Shown: one piece after another, positions 18,843 through 25,874 of the stretch
Position numbering within the stretch: the stretch's first letter is position 1
Layout of the letters: each line of letters opens with the position of its first letter
Program-made: the position numbers and the translations under genes
From: Bradyrhizobium sp. URHD0069
GTDB lineage: Bacteria > Pseudomonadota > Alphaproteobacteria > Rhizobiales > Xanthobacteraceae
Reading direction: 5' to 3'
Length of the DNA stretch: 36,947 nt
Assembly: GCF_000701345.1 (NCBI RefSeq)
Contig: NZ_JNIJ01000052.1
Span: 1-36,947 of the forward strand
The notes under the pieces: generated by a model
Databases searched by the model: none
What the model was told of the DNA's origin: nothing
The model's input: only the letters and a program-made list of their open reading frames with translations

Positions 18843-19025
18843 ATGTCCCAGACCCTCGTTTCCAGGCAGTCAGACGGCACGATGGCAGGCGTTGATGCAT
18901 CCGTGGTGAAGACGGTGCAGCGTCTCGGCAGAATCTCACGATATGAACCGCCAAAGGTCATTTCTTTTCCGATCGACGGCATGCGGGTAGCCGAGCCGCT
19001 GTCGCTTGCCGGCAATAGCTACTGA
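18843..19025 (+). CDS. 60-residue peptide, candidate precursor for the PqqD/kinase system
   Basis: A short gene of 60 codons with a good ribosome binding site (GGAG, 8 bases before the ATG), in the 275-bp gap between the kinase-like and GT2-TPR genes and on their strand. I recognise no family. Residues 34-39 are YEPPKV, matching the YxxPxL/V pattern that RRE proteins grip in lasso-peptide leaders. The C-terminus is PLSLAGNSY. There is no cysteine, so thioether or S-glycoside chemistry is excluded; serine, tyrosine, asparagine and the C-terminal carboxylate remain as possible targets. Being a modified precursor is an inference from position, size and the motif. A small structural or regulatory protein, or a chance frame, is the alternative. 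Confidence 0.5.
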   Translation: MSQTLVSRQSDGTMAGVDASVVKTVQRLGRISRYEPPKVISFPIDGMRVAEPLSLAGNSY

Positions 19026-19058
19026 TACGTTTGTCGGTGCTCCGAACAGGTAAGCCGG

Positions 19059-20168
19059 ATGATATCTGTCGCCGCGGCTATGATCGTCCGCGACGAGGAA
19101 CGGTTTCTTCCGGGTAGTCTTTCTTCGCTGCGGGGAAAAGTCGACGATGTCGTCATCGTTGACACCGGTTCGGTAGATCGGACGCTGTCCATCGCCAGGA
19201 CGTTCGGTGCTCGCATCTTCCATTTCGAATGGAATGACGACTTCGCGGCCGCGCGCAATCGGGGGCTCGAGGAAGTTGCCGCCGACTGGGTACTTTACAT
19301 CGATGCCGACGAGCGCTTGCACACGCCCGGCGACCGCCCCGTTGCCGAATTTCTCGATCCAGACGCGATCGCAGCCTTTGTGCGGTTCAAGCCGAAGCTC
19401 AATTATACCAGCTACCGGGAGCCGAGGCTTTTCCGCCGCGACACCCGCCTGAGATTTACCGGCAAGATTCATGAATCCATCTTGCCGGCGATCGATCGTA
19501 TCTGCGAACGCGATAAGTTTTCGATAGCGCGGACGGCGATCGGCCTGGATCATCTGGGTTATGAGGGCGATCAGGCGCACAAGGCCGCCCGCAACATTCC
19601 TCTTCTGCGGCAAGCCATCGAAGACGATCCGAACCGGGTTTACTATTGGTACCATCTTGCCGAATCCCTGGCGGCCATCGGCCGGGTCGACGAAGCTTTC
19701 GCAATCGCTTGCCGGGGTTTGCAGGCCGCGCAGCAACATCCTTCCGAAAAGCAGCGGGCCAACGCCAGTATGATTTTTCAATTTCTCGCCCGTGTTCATC
19801 TGGAACGCGGGCAGGATGCGTTGCCATTGATCGCTGAAGGGCTCGCGGCAGTTCCGAACGACCATGCGCTCCGGTTTATGGAGGCCCGCGCCAGACTCCA
19901 TGCGGATGAATTCGAAAAGGCGCTGCAAATTGCGGATAGTCTGCTTTCGCTCGAGGCAAACGCCCGGTCCAACGACCTTTTGGCATTCGATGAACGTATA
20001 TTTGACGAATTTGCCAACGACCTGGCCGGCGTTGCCGCATTTCGACTTGGTCTATTCGCAGAAGCTTCGAGATATTTCTCAAATGCTGCCGCCGTCGCAG
20101 CGGACAACCTCTCCTATCGCATCAAATCGCGCACGGCCCTGCTGCAGCAACAGAGGCTGAAGGCCTGA
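19059..20168 (+). CDS. GT2 glycosyltransferase with C-terminal TPR-like repeats
   Basis: A 369-residue protein. The N-terminal GT-A domain (1 to about 190) shows SVAAAMIVRDEERFLPGSL, VVIVDTGSVDRT (about 31-42), DFAAARNRGLEE and DWVLYIDADERL with the DxD motif at about 82-84; FTGKIHESI follows. From about 195 the chain is helical with TPR-like units (YYWYHLAESLAAIGRVDEAF and LRFMEARARLHADEFEKAL). The same GT2-plus-helical layout is found in SunS-type peptide S-glycosyltransferases, and also in many uncharacterised bacterial glycosyltransferases. ATG at 19059 has AGG about 9 bases upstream, 33 bp after the small peptide gene. Its position suggests, without proving, that it acts on a peptide. 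Confidence 0.85.
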   Translation: MISVAAAMIVRDEERFLPGSLSSLRGKVDDVVIVDTGSVDRTLSIARTFGARIFHFEWNDDFAAARNRGLEEVAADWVLYIDADERLHTPGDRPVAEFLDPDAIAAFVRFKPKLNYTSYREPRLFRRDTRLRFTGKIHESILPAIDRICERDKFSIARTAIGLDHLGYEGDQAHKAARNIPLLRQAIEDDPNRVYYWYHLAESLAAIGRVDEAFAIACRGLQAAQQHPSEKQRANASMIFQFLARVHLERGQDALPLIAEGLAAVPNDHALRFMEARARLHADEFEKALQIADSLLSLEANARSNDLLAFDERIFDEFANDLAGVAAFRLGLFAEASRYFSNAAAVAADNLSYRIKSRTALLQQQRLKA

Positions 20169-20178
20169 GAATCGCGCC

Positions 20179-21120
20179 ATGGCATCCGTTACGGAAAAGA
20201 ATCTTGTTCTGGTACACAGCAATCGATGGCAGGACCGCGCCGACTTCGAAATCGTCAAGACTCACGTCGAGTCTCTTGCCCCTGACATCGCCGTATTCAT
20301 TGCGTCGAACGACATCCCGTCCTCGATCACGCGCAAGCGCGCTGCCTCTCGGCCAACCCTGATCTTCTCTCCGATCCGGCTTTTGAGTTTCAAACCTGCT
20401 CGCGGCAAACTGTATGCGGGCACGCCGATGTCCAAGATTGACGAAATGCACCGGCTGGCCGCCGCTGGACTGCCGATTCCGGCCTTCGAGGTCATCGGTC
20501 CGAACACGCGATTGGCTGCTGACGACTACGGCCCCTTTGTCCTGGTGAAGCCATCCCACTCGTTCGCTTCCTTCGGTCAGGGCATTGAGCTGTGTCGAAC
20601 ATCAACCCTGCGCTATCGGGCTCCGGCCGAGTTTCCGGAATGGCACCCGGGGCGGCAGGCGCCGATGTTCGCGCAGAAATTCATTGACTGTGGGTACCCG
20701 ATGTCCTGTCGGGTCCTCACGATATTCGGCGAGCCGATATTTACCTATTGCCGCCAATCGACGAAACCGTTGAAGCTGAATCCGCACAAGGATGTCTTTG
20801 AGCAACACGAATACCTGCCGGCGCCACCCGATCGCATTACTTTCACCACCCGCGAGCCGGACTTGCTGCAACTCGCCGCGGATGCCTATCGCGCGATGCC
20901 CGAGGTCGCGCTGCAGGCCTGCGACATCGTGCGTGAAAAAGGCACCGGACGCCTCTATTTGCTCGAGGTGAATCCTGGCGGCGGCACATGGATGTTTTCG
21001 AGCGAAAGCTGCGGCAGCTACAAACAATCATTGGGTATCAGCGATCTGGCCGCGGAGTTCGACGCCTTTCGGACGATCGCGCGGATGCTTGTCGAGCGCA
21101 CGCGGGCCGATGCGGAGTAA
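20179..21120 (+). CDS. ATP-grasp ligase-like protein
   Basis: A 313-residue protein with the ATP-grasp layout. A Rossmann-like N-terminal part (1-80) is followed by SKIDEMHRLAAAGLPIPAFEVIG (pre-ATP-grasp helix), FVLVKPSHSFASFGQGI (Lys124 and flexible loop) and MSCRVLTIFGEPIFTY. The Mg-ATP-binding end is ACDIVREKGTGRLYLLEVNPGG, with Asp249, Glu263 and Asn265. ATP-grasp enzymes join a carboxylate to an amine or thiol through an acyl phosphate. It most resembles RimK-like and other amino-acid or peptide ligases, but I cannot assign a subfamily. It begins 10 bp after the GT2-TPR gene and is the last gene of the run; a tailoring role in this locus is inferred. Confidence 0.8.
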   Translation: MASVTEKNLVLVHSNRWQDRADFEIVKTHVESLAPDIAVFIASNDIPSSITRKRAASRPTLIFSPIRLLSFKPARGKLYAGTPMSKIDEMHRLAAAGLPIPAFEVIGPNTRLAADDYGPFVLVKPSHSFASFGQGIELCRTSTLRYRAPAEFPEWHPGRQAPMFAQKFIDCGYPMSCRVLTIFGEPIFTYCRQSTKPLKLNPHKDVFEQHEYLPAPPDRITFTTREPDLLQLAADAYRAMPEVALQACDIVREKGTGRLYLLEVNPGGGTWMFSSESCGSYKQSLGISDLAAEFDAFRTIARMLVERTRADAE

Positions 21121-21191
21121 CTGCGAAGAAGTGTGCTTGGGTTGTCGAGCGAAGCCTAGGTCAGCCAGGCAACGACGCATCAGGAAGCCCC

Positions 21192-21301
21192 CTACTTCGC
21201 GAACCTGTACACCCGCCCTTCCCGATCGAGCGCTGAAACGCCGGCCGCGCGAGAATCCGCGACAGCCACGGGCTCAAGTTCGGATACGGCCCGAACTTGC
21301 C
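21192..21301 (-). pseudogene. remnant copy of the 3' end of a glutathione S-transferase gene
   Basis: This stretch of about 110 bp matches 24635-24746, the last 37 codons of the intact GST gene, at roughly 90% by eye and in the same orientation. A single missing base (ACACCCGCCC here against ACGCCCCGCCC in the intact gene) shifts the frame, so it cannot encode the same protein end. Similarity stops abruptly on both sides. It is either the displaced gene end left by an insertion at the GST 3' end or the relic of a tandem duplicate. Nothing else recognisable lies in 21121-21371. Confidence 0.85.
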
Positions 21302-21371
21302 AATCCCTTACAGGCGTTAACATCGCAGCATAGTGAGCGCGGGGTGGTGCTGGCCAATCTACTGCGGCGGT

Positions 21372-21650
21372 TTAGCGAAGGCGCCCCAGCGTCGCGCAGG
21401 TGGCATACTTCTTCAACGGCTCCGGCAACACATCTTGCGCGGGAATCACCATAAGCTCCCGCCCGCTTTCGTCGGTGATTATGGCAGCCTCCACCGGTGC
21501 CTTGGAATCTGCATGTATGTTTTCGGCCAACAGCTCCCGAAGAGAAAGCAATGCCGCTTCGCGGGCTTGTGCCAGGGTCGGCAAATCAATGCCTACGTCG
21601 TCTTCGGCAATTTTATCGCGGTTCCGCAAATGGATGTAAAACTTTGCCAT
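21372..21650 (-). CDS. DUF6894-family small protein
   Basis: A 92-residue protein that starts MAKFYIHLRNRDKIAEDDVG, the pattern of the DUF6894 family found in several paralogues per genome in Bradyrhizobium and relatives; its function is unknown. ATG at 21650 is chosen because GGAGA lies 5 bases upstream; the frame extends 19 codons further without support. No signal peptide, membrane segment or catalytic motif is visible. It is the first gene after the GST-end remnant and reads leftward. Confidence 0.75.
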   Translation of the reverse strand: MAKFYIHLRNRDKIAEDDVGIDLPTLAQAREAALLSLRELLAENIHADSKAPVEAAIITDESGRELMVIPAQDVLPEPLKKYATCATLGRLR

Positions 21651-21732
21651 TGCGATCTCCTTCGCCGACGAAGACGACCGGCGCATGTTCACCGCAATAG
21701 CTTCCACCTGCTAGCAGTCAGAAAGTTGCGAT

Positions 21733-21957
21733 TCAGCAACTCGATCGCAAATTGATTGAGTCCGGCCTGGCGACGCTCTGCACATTCGTCTTGCCTTTTG
21801 TCATCAGGGCGTATCGCTCGGTTTGATTGGCGATTCTGACCCAGCTTTGGGAAAGACTTTGCAGGGCCCTGGCCTCAGCCTCGCTCCGCGCCAAGCTCAT
21901 CAAACGAAGGCATTCTGCCGCTTGATCCCGGCAGTGTCTTGCCGTGTCCATGTCCAT
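21733..21957 (-). CDS. small conserved hypothetical protein (74 aa)
   Basis: MDMDTARHCRDQAAECLRLM followed by SEAEARALQSLSQSWVRIAN and QTERY. This two-helix pattern (RxxAxECLRLAxxxxxxE...SLxxxWxxLAxQxE) is a recurrent small protein in Bradyrhizobium and other Rhizobiales, of unknown role. GGGAG lies about 9 bases before the ATG. It reads leftward next to the DUF6894 gene, 82 bp upstream of it. Confidence 0.7.
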   Translation of the reverse strand: MDMDTARHCRDQAAECLRLMSLARSEAEARALQSLSQSWVRIANQTERYALMTKGKTNVQSVARPDSINLRSSC

Positions 21958-22029
21958 TTATTGGCTCCCTTACGCCGAAACAAACACCGGCCATAGTTCA
22001 CGCGGGAAACGAGCAATCGTTCCGCTTCT

Positions 22030-22173
22030 ATGTACAAAGTGAACTTAAAAAATGAGGACGGAAATATTGACGAAAGTCAAATCAAGCCGCCGACCCTGTG
22101 GGAAGGTCACGGTGACTCGTGGAGGGACTACATGCAAGATCGGAAATTCACAAGATTGATCGTGCGTGACTGA
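22030..22173 (+). CDS. 47-residue small ORF coupled to the following glycosyltransferase
   Basis: The frame starts at ATG 22030 and ends at TGA 22171-22173, overlapping the GTG start of the glycosyltransferase by 8 bases. The product starts MYKVNLKNEDGNIDESQIKP, has an acidic middle with two tryptophans (LWEGHGDSW) and a basic end (DRKFTRLIVRD). I recognise no family. Length and translational overlap suggest a leader peptide, a small partner or a modified peptide. The ribosome binding site is weak, and a chance frame is possible. Confidence 0.4.
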   Translation: MYKVNLKNEDGNIDESQIKPPTLWEGHGDSWRDYMQDRKFTRLIVRD

Positions 22174-23095
22174 ACGTCCGCTGCTTTCGGTCATCGTGCC
22201 GGTTTACAACATGGAGAAGTACATCGGTCAGTGCCTGTGTGCTATCCTTAGCCTTCAAGATCCGGCGATGGAGGTCATTGTCGTCGATGATGGCTCTACC
22301 GACGGTGTGGACGTCGTGCTCGCTTCCTTCACGGACACCCGGCTCAAAATCCTAAGAGAGCGTCACCGTGGTGTGTCGGCTGCACGAAATGCGGGATTCA
22401 AACACTCTCGTGGCAAATTTATTCTGCCCGTCGACGCTGACGACATACCGATAGTTGAGAACTGGCGCTCGCTCCTAGTTGCGCTGGCGGCCAATCCAGA
22501 TGCCGTGTTGGTGTACGGTGCAAGGCGTCTATTCGAAGGGGGCGCCGATAAATTCCCGCGGTCTCTCCCATCAAAGCGGTCTCTACCATCAAAAGGGGCT
22601 TGTCCGGAGAACGACGCTGTTGTTCCTCTGATTTTTAAGAAGAACTTCATACGGATGGGATCCGCAGTTGTCCGGCGCGAGGCAATCGAAACTGTAGGTC
22701 TTTGGAACGAGAACTTGACGGTCGGCGAAGATTGGGAGCTGTGGTGTCGTTTGGCTTGCCTGGGCCGTTTCATTTATTGCCCTGTCCTCGCAGTCCGATA
22801 TCGTCGCCATACGCAATCTGCAACGGGCGCTCCCGTTTCGCGCGATGCGCAGGATCCCGGTTTAGCTGCGATTGAGACGATCTATTCTCACCGCTGCGTG
22901 CAGCATAAGACGGGCGCTCATCATCACAAGTTGAAGCAAGAAGCTCTAGCGTGGCACACCTACAATTGGGGAGCGAGATTAATACACAGCGGCGCTTACT
23001 GGCCCGGAGCTAAAGCATGGGTTTGGGCGATGTCCAAAGACCCATCGCTTTTTCTTTATTTGTGCAGCTTTCCAATACGACGTTTACGGCAATGA
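22166..23095 (+). CDS. GT2-family glycosyltransferase
   Basis: A 309-residue GT-A enzyme of family 2: LLSVIVPVYNMEKYIGQCL (6-24), VIVVDDGSTDG (37-47), GVSAARNAGFKHSRGKFILP and the metal-binding DADD at 90-93. The acceptor-side motif GEDWELWCRLACLG fits the family. Start is GTG at 22166. A short internal duplication repeats SLPSK. Base composition is visibly less GC-rich than the flanking chromosome, which agrees with its place in a putative insertion (21.2-24.6 kb). It probably builds a surface polysaccharide; donor and acceptor are unknown. Confidence 0.85.
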   Translation: MTERPLLSVIVPVYNMEKYIGQCLCAILSLQDPAMEVIVVDDGSTDGVDVVLASFTDTRLKILRERHRGVSAARNAGFKHSRGKFILPVDADDIPIVENWRSLLVALAANPDAVLVYGARRLFEGGADKFPRSLPSKRSLPSKGACPENDAVVPLIFKKNFIRMGSAVVRREAIETVGLWNENLTVGEDWELWCRLACLGRFIYCPVLAVRYRRHTQSATGAPVSRDAQDPGLAAIETIYSHRCVQHKTGAHHHKLKQEALAWHTYNWGARLIHSGAYWPGAKAWVWAMSKDPSLFLYLCSFPIRRLRQ

Positions 23096-23313
23096 TGGAT
23101 CGAAGGTAAGTCATCAATCGCCGAGCGGCGCAGGAGGCTGTGCCGTGACTGGGCGCTATGGCATGACGCTCTATCCGATGCCGCAGCCGGATCTGATGCC
23201 GCAGCCGGTGAAGACTCTTTCAGCCGACCCGGCGACACAGCTCGATGATCGCCACCCTGCGCCAACGCGGTACGCGGTAAGAACCGCAATCACCGCGCGC
23301 TTATGCCGGAGAC

Positions 23314-23476
23314 CTATTGGTAGCGGCATTCCTTGGTCGCCTTGCTGACGACGGTGTAGCCGTTGTTATCGAGCCAGTCGATCAACGGCCTGATCGACGA
23401 ATATTCCAGATCTTCAACGATCGCGGTACAATGGGATGCGCGCAGCAGCGTCCCACGGCTCTGGGCGATTAGCACC
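23314..23476 (-). pseudogene. fragment of a NYN-domain (LabA/DUF88) gene
   Basis: The leftward translation contains TLLRASHCTAIVEDLEYSS and RPLIDWLDNNGYTVVSK followed by ATKE. This matches the segment around the first active-site strand of NYN-domain proteins in Rhizobiales (typically LLRAYYYTALVEDQEYSSIRP then LIDWLDYNGYTVVTKPTKE). The true N-terminus (FIDGxNL, with a catalytic Asp) and everything after KATKE are missing; a stop follows 4 codons later. It is a decayed relic of about 50 codons. Confidence 0.7.
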
Positions 23477-23664
23477 TAAATTTCTGCGCGGGCTAAACCG
23501 TTGGAATCGGGGGCCAAAATTCTGGTGCGTAATTCTTGAGTTGTGAACCCTGACCGGGGATCGATCCCAAACGTGTCCATCAAGTATTCACCGCCACACT
23601 CTATCTTGCCTTTGCCGGTGTCATGTATGCTCTGCCACCAGCCGAAGCCGGAGTTTGTAGCCAT
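23476..23664 (-). pseudogene. possible PAS-domain fragment
   Basis: A leftward open stretch of about 62 codons reads GFGWWQSIHDTGKGKIECGG, then MDTFGIDPRSGFTTQELRTR and ILAPDS. The spacing is reminiscent of a PAS_3 fold (W...TG...S..Y..FG..P..GFT...L..RI.PDD). There is no kinase, GGDEF or other partner domain. It touches the NYN fragment and overlaps the start of the rightward membrane-protein gene. It could equally be an untranslated chance frame. Confidence 0.3.
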
Positions 23665-24223
23665 GGAAAGCCAGCCGGAAAAAGAGGCCGCGCACCGGAT
23701 CGAATTTCCCCGGGTTGGAACAATCTTGAGCGAGCTCTGGGGCAACATCGCGGTCAACAACATTGAAAGCGGTATTATACGCGACTCTATTCAGCGGATC
23801 GGGACGGCTGATCCGGCAAACGTTCAACTGATTGCTGCTTCACAGCTGGAGTTGCTGGCCGGATATCACCAAATCGCGCTGGCGCAATCACGCCGCATCT
23901 TCTTTTGGGCATTGGTGGGTTCGGGAGTTGGACTGATCTTCTTTTTCGCAGCAGTTGCGTTTGCGCTAGCAACTGGAATGGCTTTGGCGGCCCTAATTTT
24001 GTTCCTCTCCGGCGCCACGGTCGAAATCGTAGCGGGTATTGTTTTCGTTCTTTATGGCAAGACAACAGCGCAGCTCAGCAGCTTTCATAGCAGGCTAGAA
24101 GTCTTGCAGGGTTACCTTCTGGCCAATAGCCTCTGCGAGGCCCTTGACGGAAATGATCGCAATAAGGCTCGGGCTGCATTGATTCAGGAAATATCCCGTC
24201 CTCAGGTAGTGCAGAATTCTTGA
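23663..24223 (+). CDS. two-helix membrane protein, TRADD-N-associated-TM-like
   Basis: A 186-residue protein with a hydrophilic helical N-terminus (ESGIIRDSIQRIG, QLIAASQLELLAGYHQIALA). Two membrane helices follow at about 94-116 (FFWALVGSGVGLIFFFAAVA) and 122-145 (LAALILFLSGATVEIVAGIV). The C-terminal helical tail (LEVLQGYLLANSLCEALDG, KARAALIQEIS) is cytosolic. Layout and wording resemble the two-TM domain that accompanies TRADD-N-like domains in cyanobacterial and other predicted conflict systems. I see only the membrane part with a short N-terminus, so a defence role is speculative. ATG at 23663 has GGAG 9 bases ahead; the frame is open to 23543 without support. Confidence 0.6.
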   Translation: MESQPEKEAAHRIEFPRVGTILSELWGNIAVNNIESGIIRDSIQRIGTADPANVQLIAASQLELLAGYHQIALAQSRRIFFWALVGSGVGLIFFFAAVAFALATGMALAALILFLSGATVEIVAGIVFVLYGKTTAQLSSFHSRLEVLQGYLLANSLCEALDGNDRNKARAALIQEISRPQVVQNS

Positions 24224-24634
24224 TTTCTGCTCGGAGCTCAAATTGCCAAGGCCATGACAGGGGAAATTTCGCGCTCTGTTGCTTCCCCTCGCGTCCGTGT
24301 CCGCTTCGGCGCAGACCTCAACTTCGAGCGACGCACTGCCCTCAAGGAGCGAAGGCGCTGCTAAAAAGCTACCCGATCGTGCGAAAGACGGCGTGAGCGA
24401 TGCATGTGAGCGACTGGTGCGGCGCGATCGTGCTCTATGGTGCAAGGTCGGCTAATGGCATAAGGCGTCATTTCGCTGCGCTGCAGAATTTGATCGCTGG
24501 CGCGGACATCGAGTAAGCCGCACCAATCAAGCTCGATCTCTGAGTACGCGCCCTAACTCCGGGGCCAGCCGGCTTTCTTAACATCAGCGTGTGCGTCCCG
24601 ACATTCGCTGGGACAACGTCGTAGGTTGCGTCCG
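24224..24634. other. intergenic stretch without a recognisable gene
   Basis: Frames exist on both strands but none shows family resemblance, a plausible ribosome binding site or coherent composition. It lies just inside the putative insertion boundary at the intact GST 3' end and may be decayed sequence. Confidence 0.6.
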
Positions 24635-25261
24635 CTACTTCGCGTACCTGTACGCCCCGCCCTTCTCGATCGAGCGCTGAAACGCCGGCCGCGCGTGCAT
24701 CCGCGACAGCCACGCGCTCAAGTTCGGATACGGCCCGAGCTTGCCGAACACTTTCGCCATGTCGCCGACAAAACTCATCTGGATATCGGCGCCGGTCAGC
24801 GATTGGCCGACGAAGAATTCACGACCCTTCAGCGCGCTATCGACATAGCCGAGGTGATTAGCCATCTCGCTGTCGATGCGCGGATGCAGCGGCGCGCCCG
24901 CCTCTTTCAGCCTGCTCACATAGAGGTTCAGCATCAGCGGCAGCATCGCCGAGCCTTCCGAATAATGCAGCCACTCGTTATAGGCCTCGTAATCGGCGTC
25001 GCCGGTAGCCGGCATCATCGTGCCCTTTCCATACCGACGGATAATGTAATCGACGACGGCGCCTGATTCCGCGAGGGTGAGATCGCCATCTGTAATAACC
25101 GGCGCCTTGCCGAGCGGATGCACGGCCTCCAACTCCGGCGGCGCCAGCCGCGTCTGCGGGTCGCGCTGATAGCATTGCATCTCATAGGGCGTGCCGAGCT
25201 CCTCCAGCAGCCACAAAATCCGCTGCGAGCGGGAATCATTGAGGTGATGCAGGGTGAGCAT
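24635..25261 (-). CDS. glutathione S-transferase family protein
   Basis: A 208-residue soluble protein. The N-terminal thioredoxin-like domain (1-80) shows LHHLNDSRSQRILWLLEELG with Ser11 as the likely glutathione-activating residue, then HPLGKAPVITDGDLTLAESG with the cis-proline and the glutamate/serine pair that binds glutathione. A helical C-terminal domain follows (GREFFVGQSLTGADIQMSF; YPNLSAWLSRMHARPAFQRS). The physiological substrate is unknown. The gene's last 110 bp are duplicated at 21192-21301. Confidence 0.93.
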   Translation of the reverse strand: MLTLHHLNDSRSQRILWLLEELGTPYEMQCYQRDPQTRLAPPELEAVHPLGKAPVITDGDLTLAESGAVVDYIIRRYGKGTMMPATGDADYEAYNEWLHYSEGSAMLPLMLNLYVSRLKEAGAPLHPRIDSEMANHLGYVDSALKGREFFVGQSLTGADIQMSFVGDMAKVFGKLGPYPNLSAWLSRMHARPAFQRSIEKGGAYRYAK

Positions 25262-25309
25262 GGCTAGTAACTGAGCCCGGCGCGGTGCGTCCTCGCAAAT
25301 ACCGTTTCC

Positions 25310-25531
25310 TCAAAGCCCCGTAAACCCGGCCTTCACCGGATCGTTGCTGCCGTCGAGCTCGCGCAAATAGGTCAGTCCGCACACCGTCAGGCGATGCGGA
25401 TCTTTTTCGCCGGCCTCGAACAGCGTGGTGATGTATTCCGTCAACTTGGCGCGCGCCTCTGCGCTGGCGGCGGCGGAGCGGTTCTTCAGGAGATCATAGG
25501 TCTGCATGATGCGATCGATGGCGGCTTCCAT
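25310..25531 (-). CDS. conserved hypothetical protein (73 aa)
   Basis: A small soluble, helical protein: MEAAIDRIMQTYDLLKNRSA, then AKLTEYITTLFEAGEKDPHR and LTVCGLTYLRELDG. I recognise it only as a type recurrent in Bradyrhizobium; no function is known. The frame is open much further upstream, but that part is a shadow of the next gene; the ATG at 25531 follows it at a spacing that suggests co-transcription (38 bp). Confidence 0.65.
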   Translation of the reverse strand: MEAAIDRIMQTYDLLKNRSAAASAEARAKLTEYITTLFEAGEKDPHRLTVCGLTYLRELDGSNDPVKAGFTGL

Positions 25532-25569
25532 GGAATCCTCTCGGCCGTGTCGGCCAGGTGAGCTATCGT

Positions 25570-25845
25570 TCAAACGAGTTCGGCTTCGAATTGGGCGATC
25601 GCCTTGTTGGCGAGCCTGATCTTGTTGAATTCGCCGCACTGAAACATCGCCACGATGATCTGAAGCAGCCGGTCGTTGGTGACAACGGTGTTGCCGATCG
25701 CGCCGGTCTTCGCAAGATAGTTCGCGGCGATCGAATAGGCGTCGCCCACCGCCTCGGCGTTGTTGACCCACAATCCACGCTCGACCAGCATCACGTCGGT
25801 CCTCCGATACGTGGTGATAAAGCGCGGCAGCGGCGAAAGTTCCAT
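25570..25845 (-). CDS. conserved hypothetical protein (91 aa or 73 aa)
   Basis: A helical protein with LWVNNAEAVGDAYSIAANYL and LLQIIVAMFQCGEFNKIRLA; no known domain. Two starts are possible. ATG 25845 (91 residues) has AGGA too close ahead. ATG 25791 (MLVERGLW, 73 residues) has a strong GGAGGA 9 bases upstream. The longer form is listed because the upstream codons look coding. It forms a pair with the 73-residue gene downstream, and a terminator separates it from ldtR. Confidence 0.6.
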   Translation of the reverse strand: MELSPLPRFITTYRRTDVMLVERGLWVNNAEAVGDAYSIAANYLAKTGAIGNTVVTNDRLLQIIVAMFQCGEFNKIRLANKAIAQFEAELV

Positions 25846-25857
25846 TTCCTAAATGAG

Positions 25858-25874
25858 TTTTGTTGCCAACAAAA
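25858..25874. promoter_or_regulatory. 17-bp palindrome upstream of the hypothetical pair
   Basis: TTTTGTTG (25858-25865), one base, then CAACAAAA (25867-25874): a perfect 8-bp inverted repeat just ahead of the 91-residue gene's start and next to the ldtR terminator. It could be an operator or part of the terminator's T-rich tail. Confidence 0.4.

Noticed and set aside
17672..19025. A classical lasso-peptide cluster
   Set aside because: The PqqD-like protein and HprK-like kinase fit, but no asparagine-synthetase-like cyclase, transglutaminase-like protease or ABC exporter is seen, and the leader spacing does not match.
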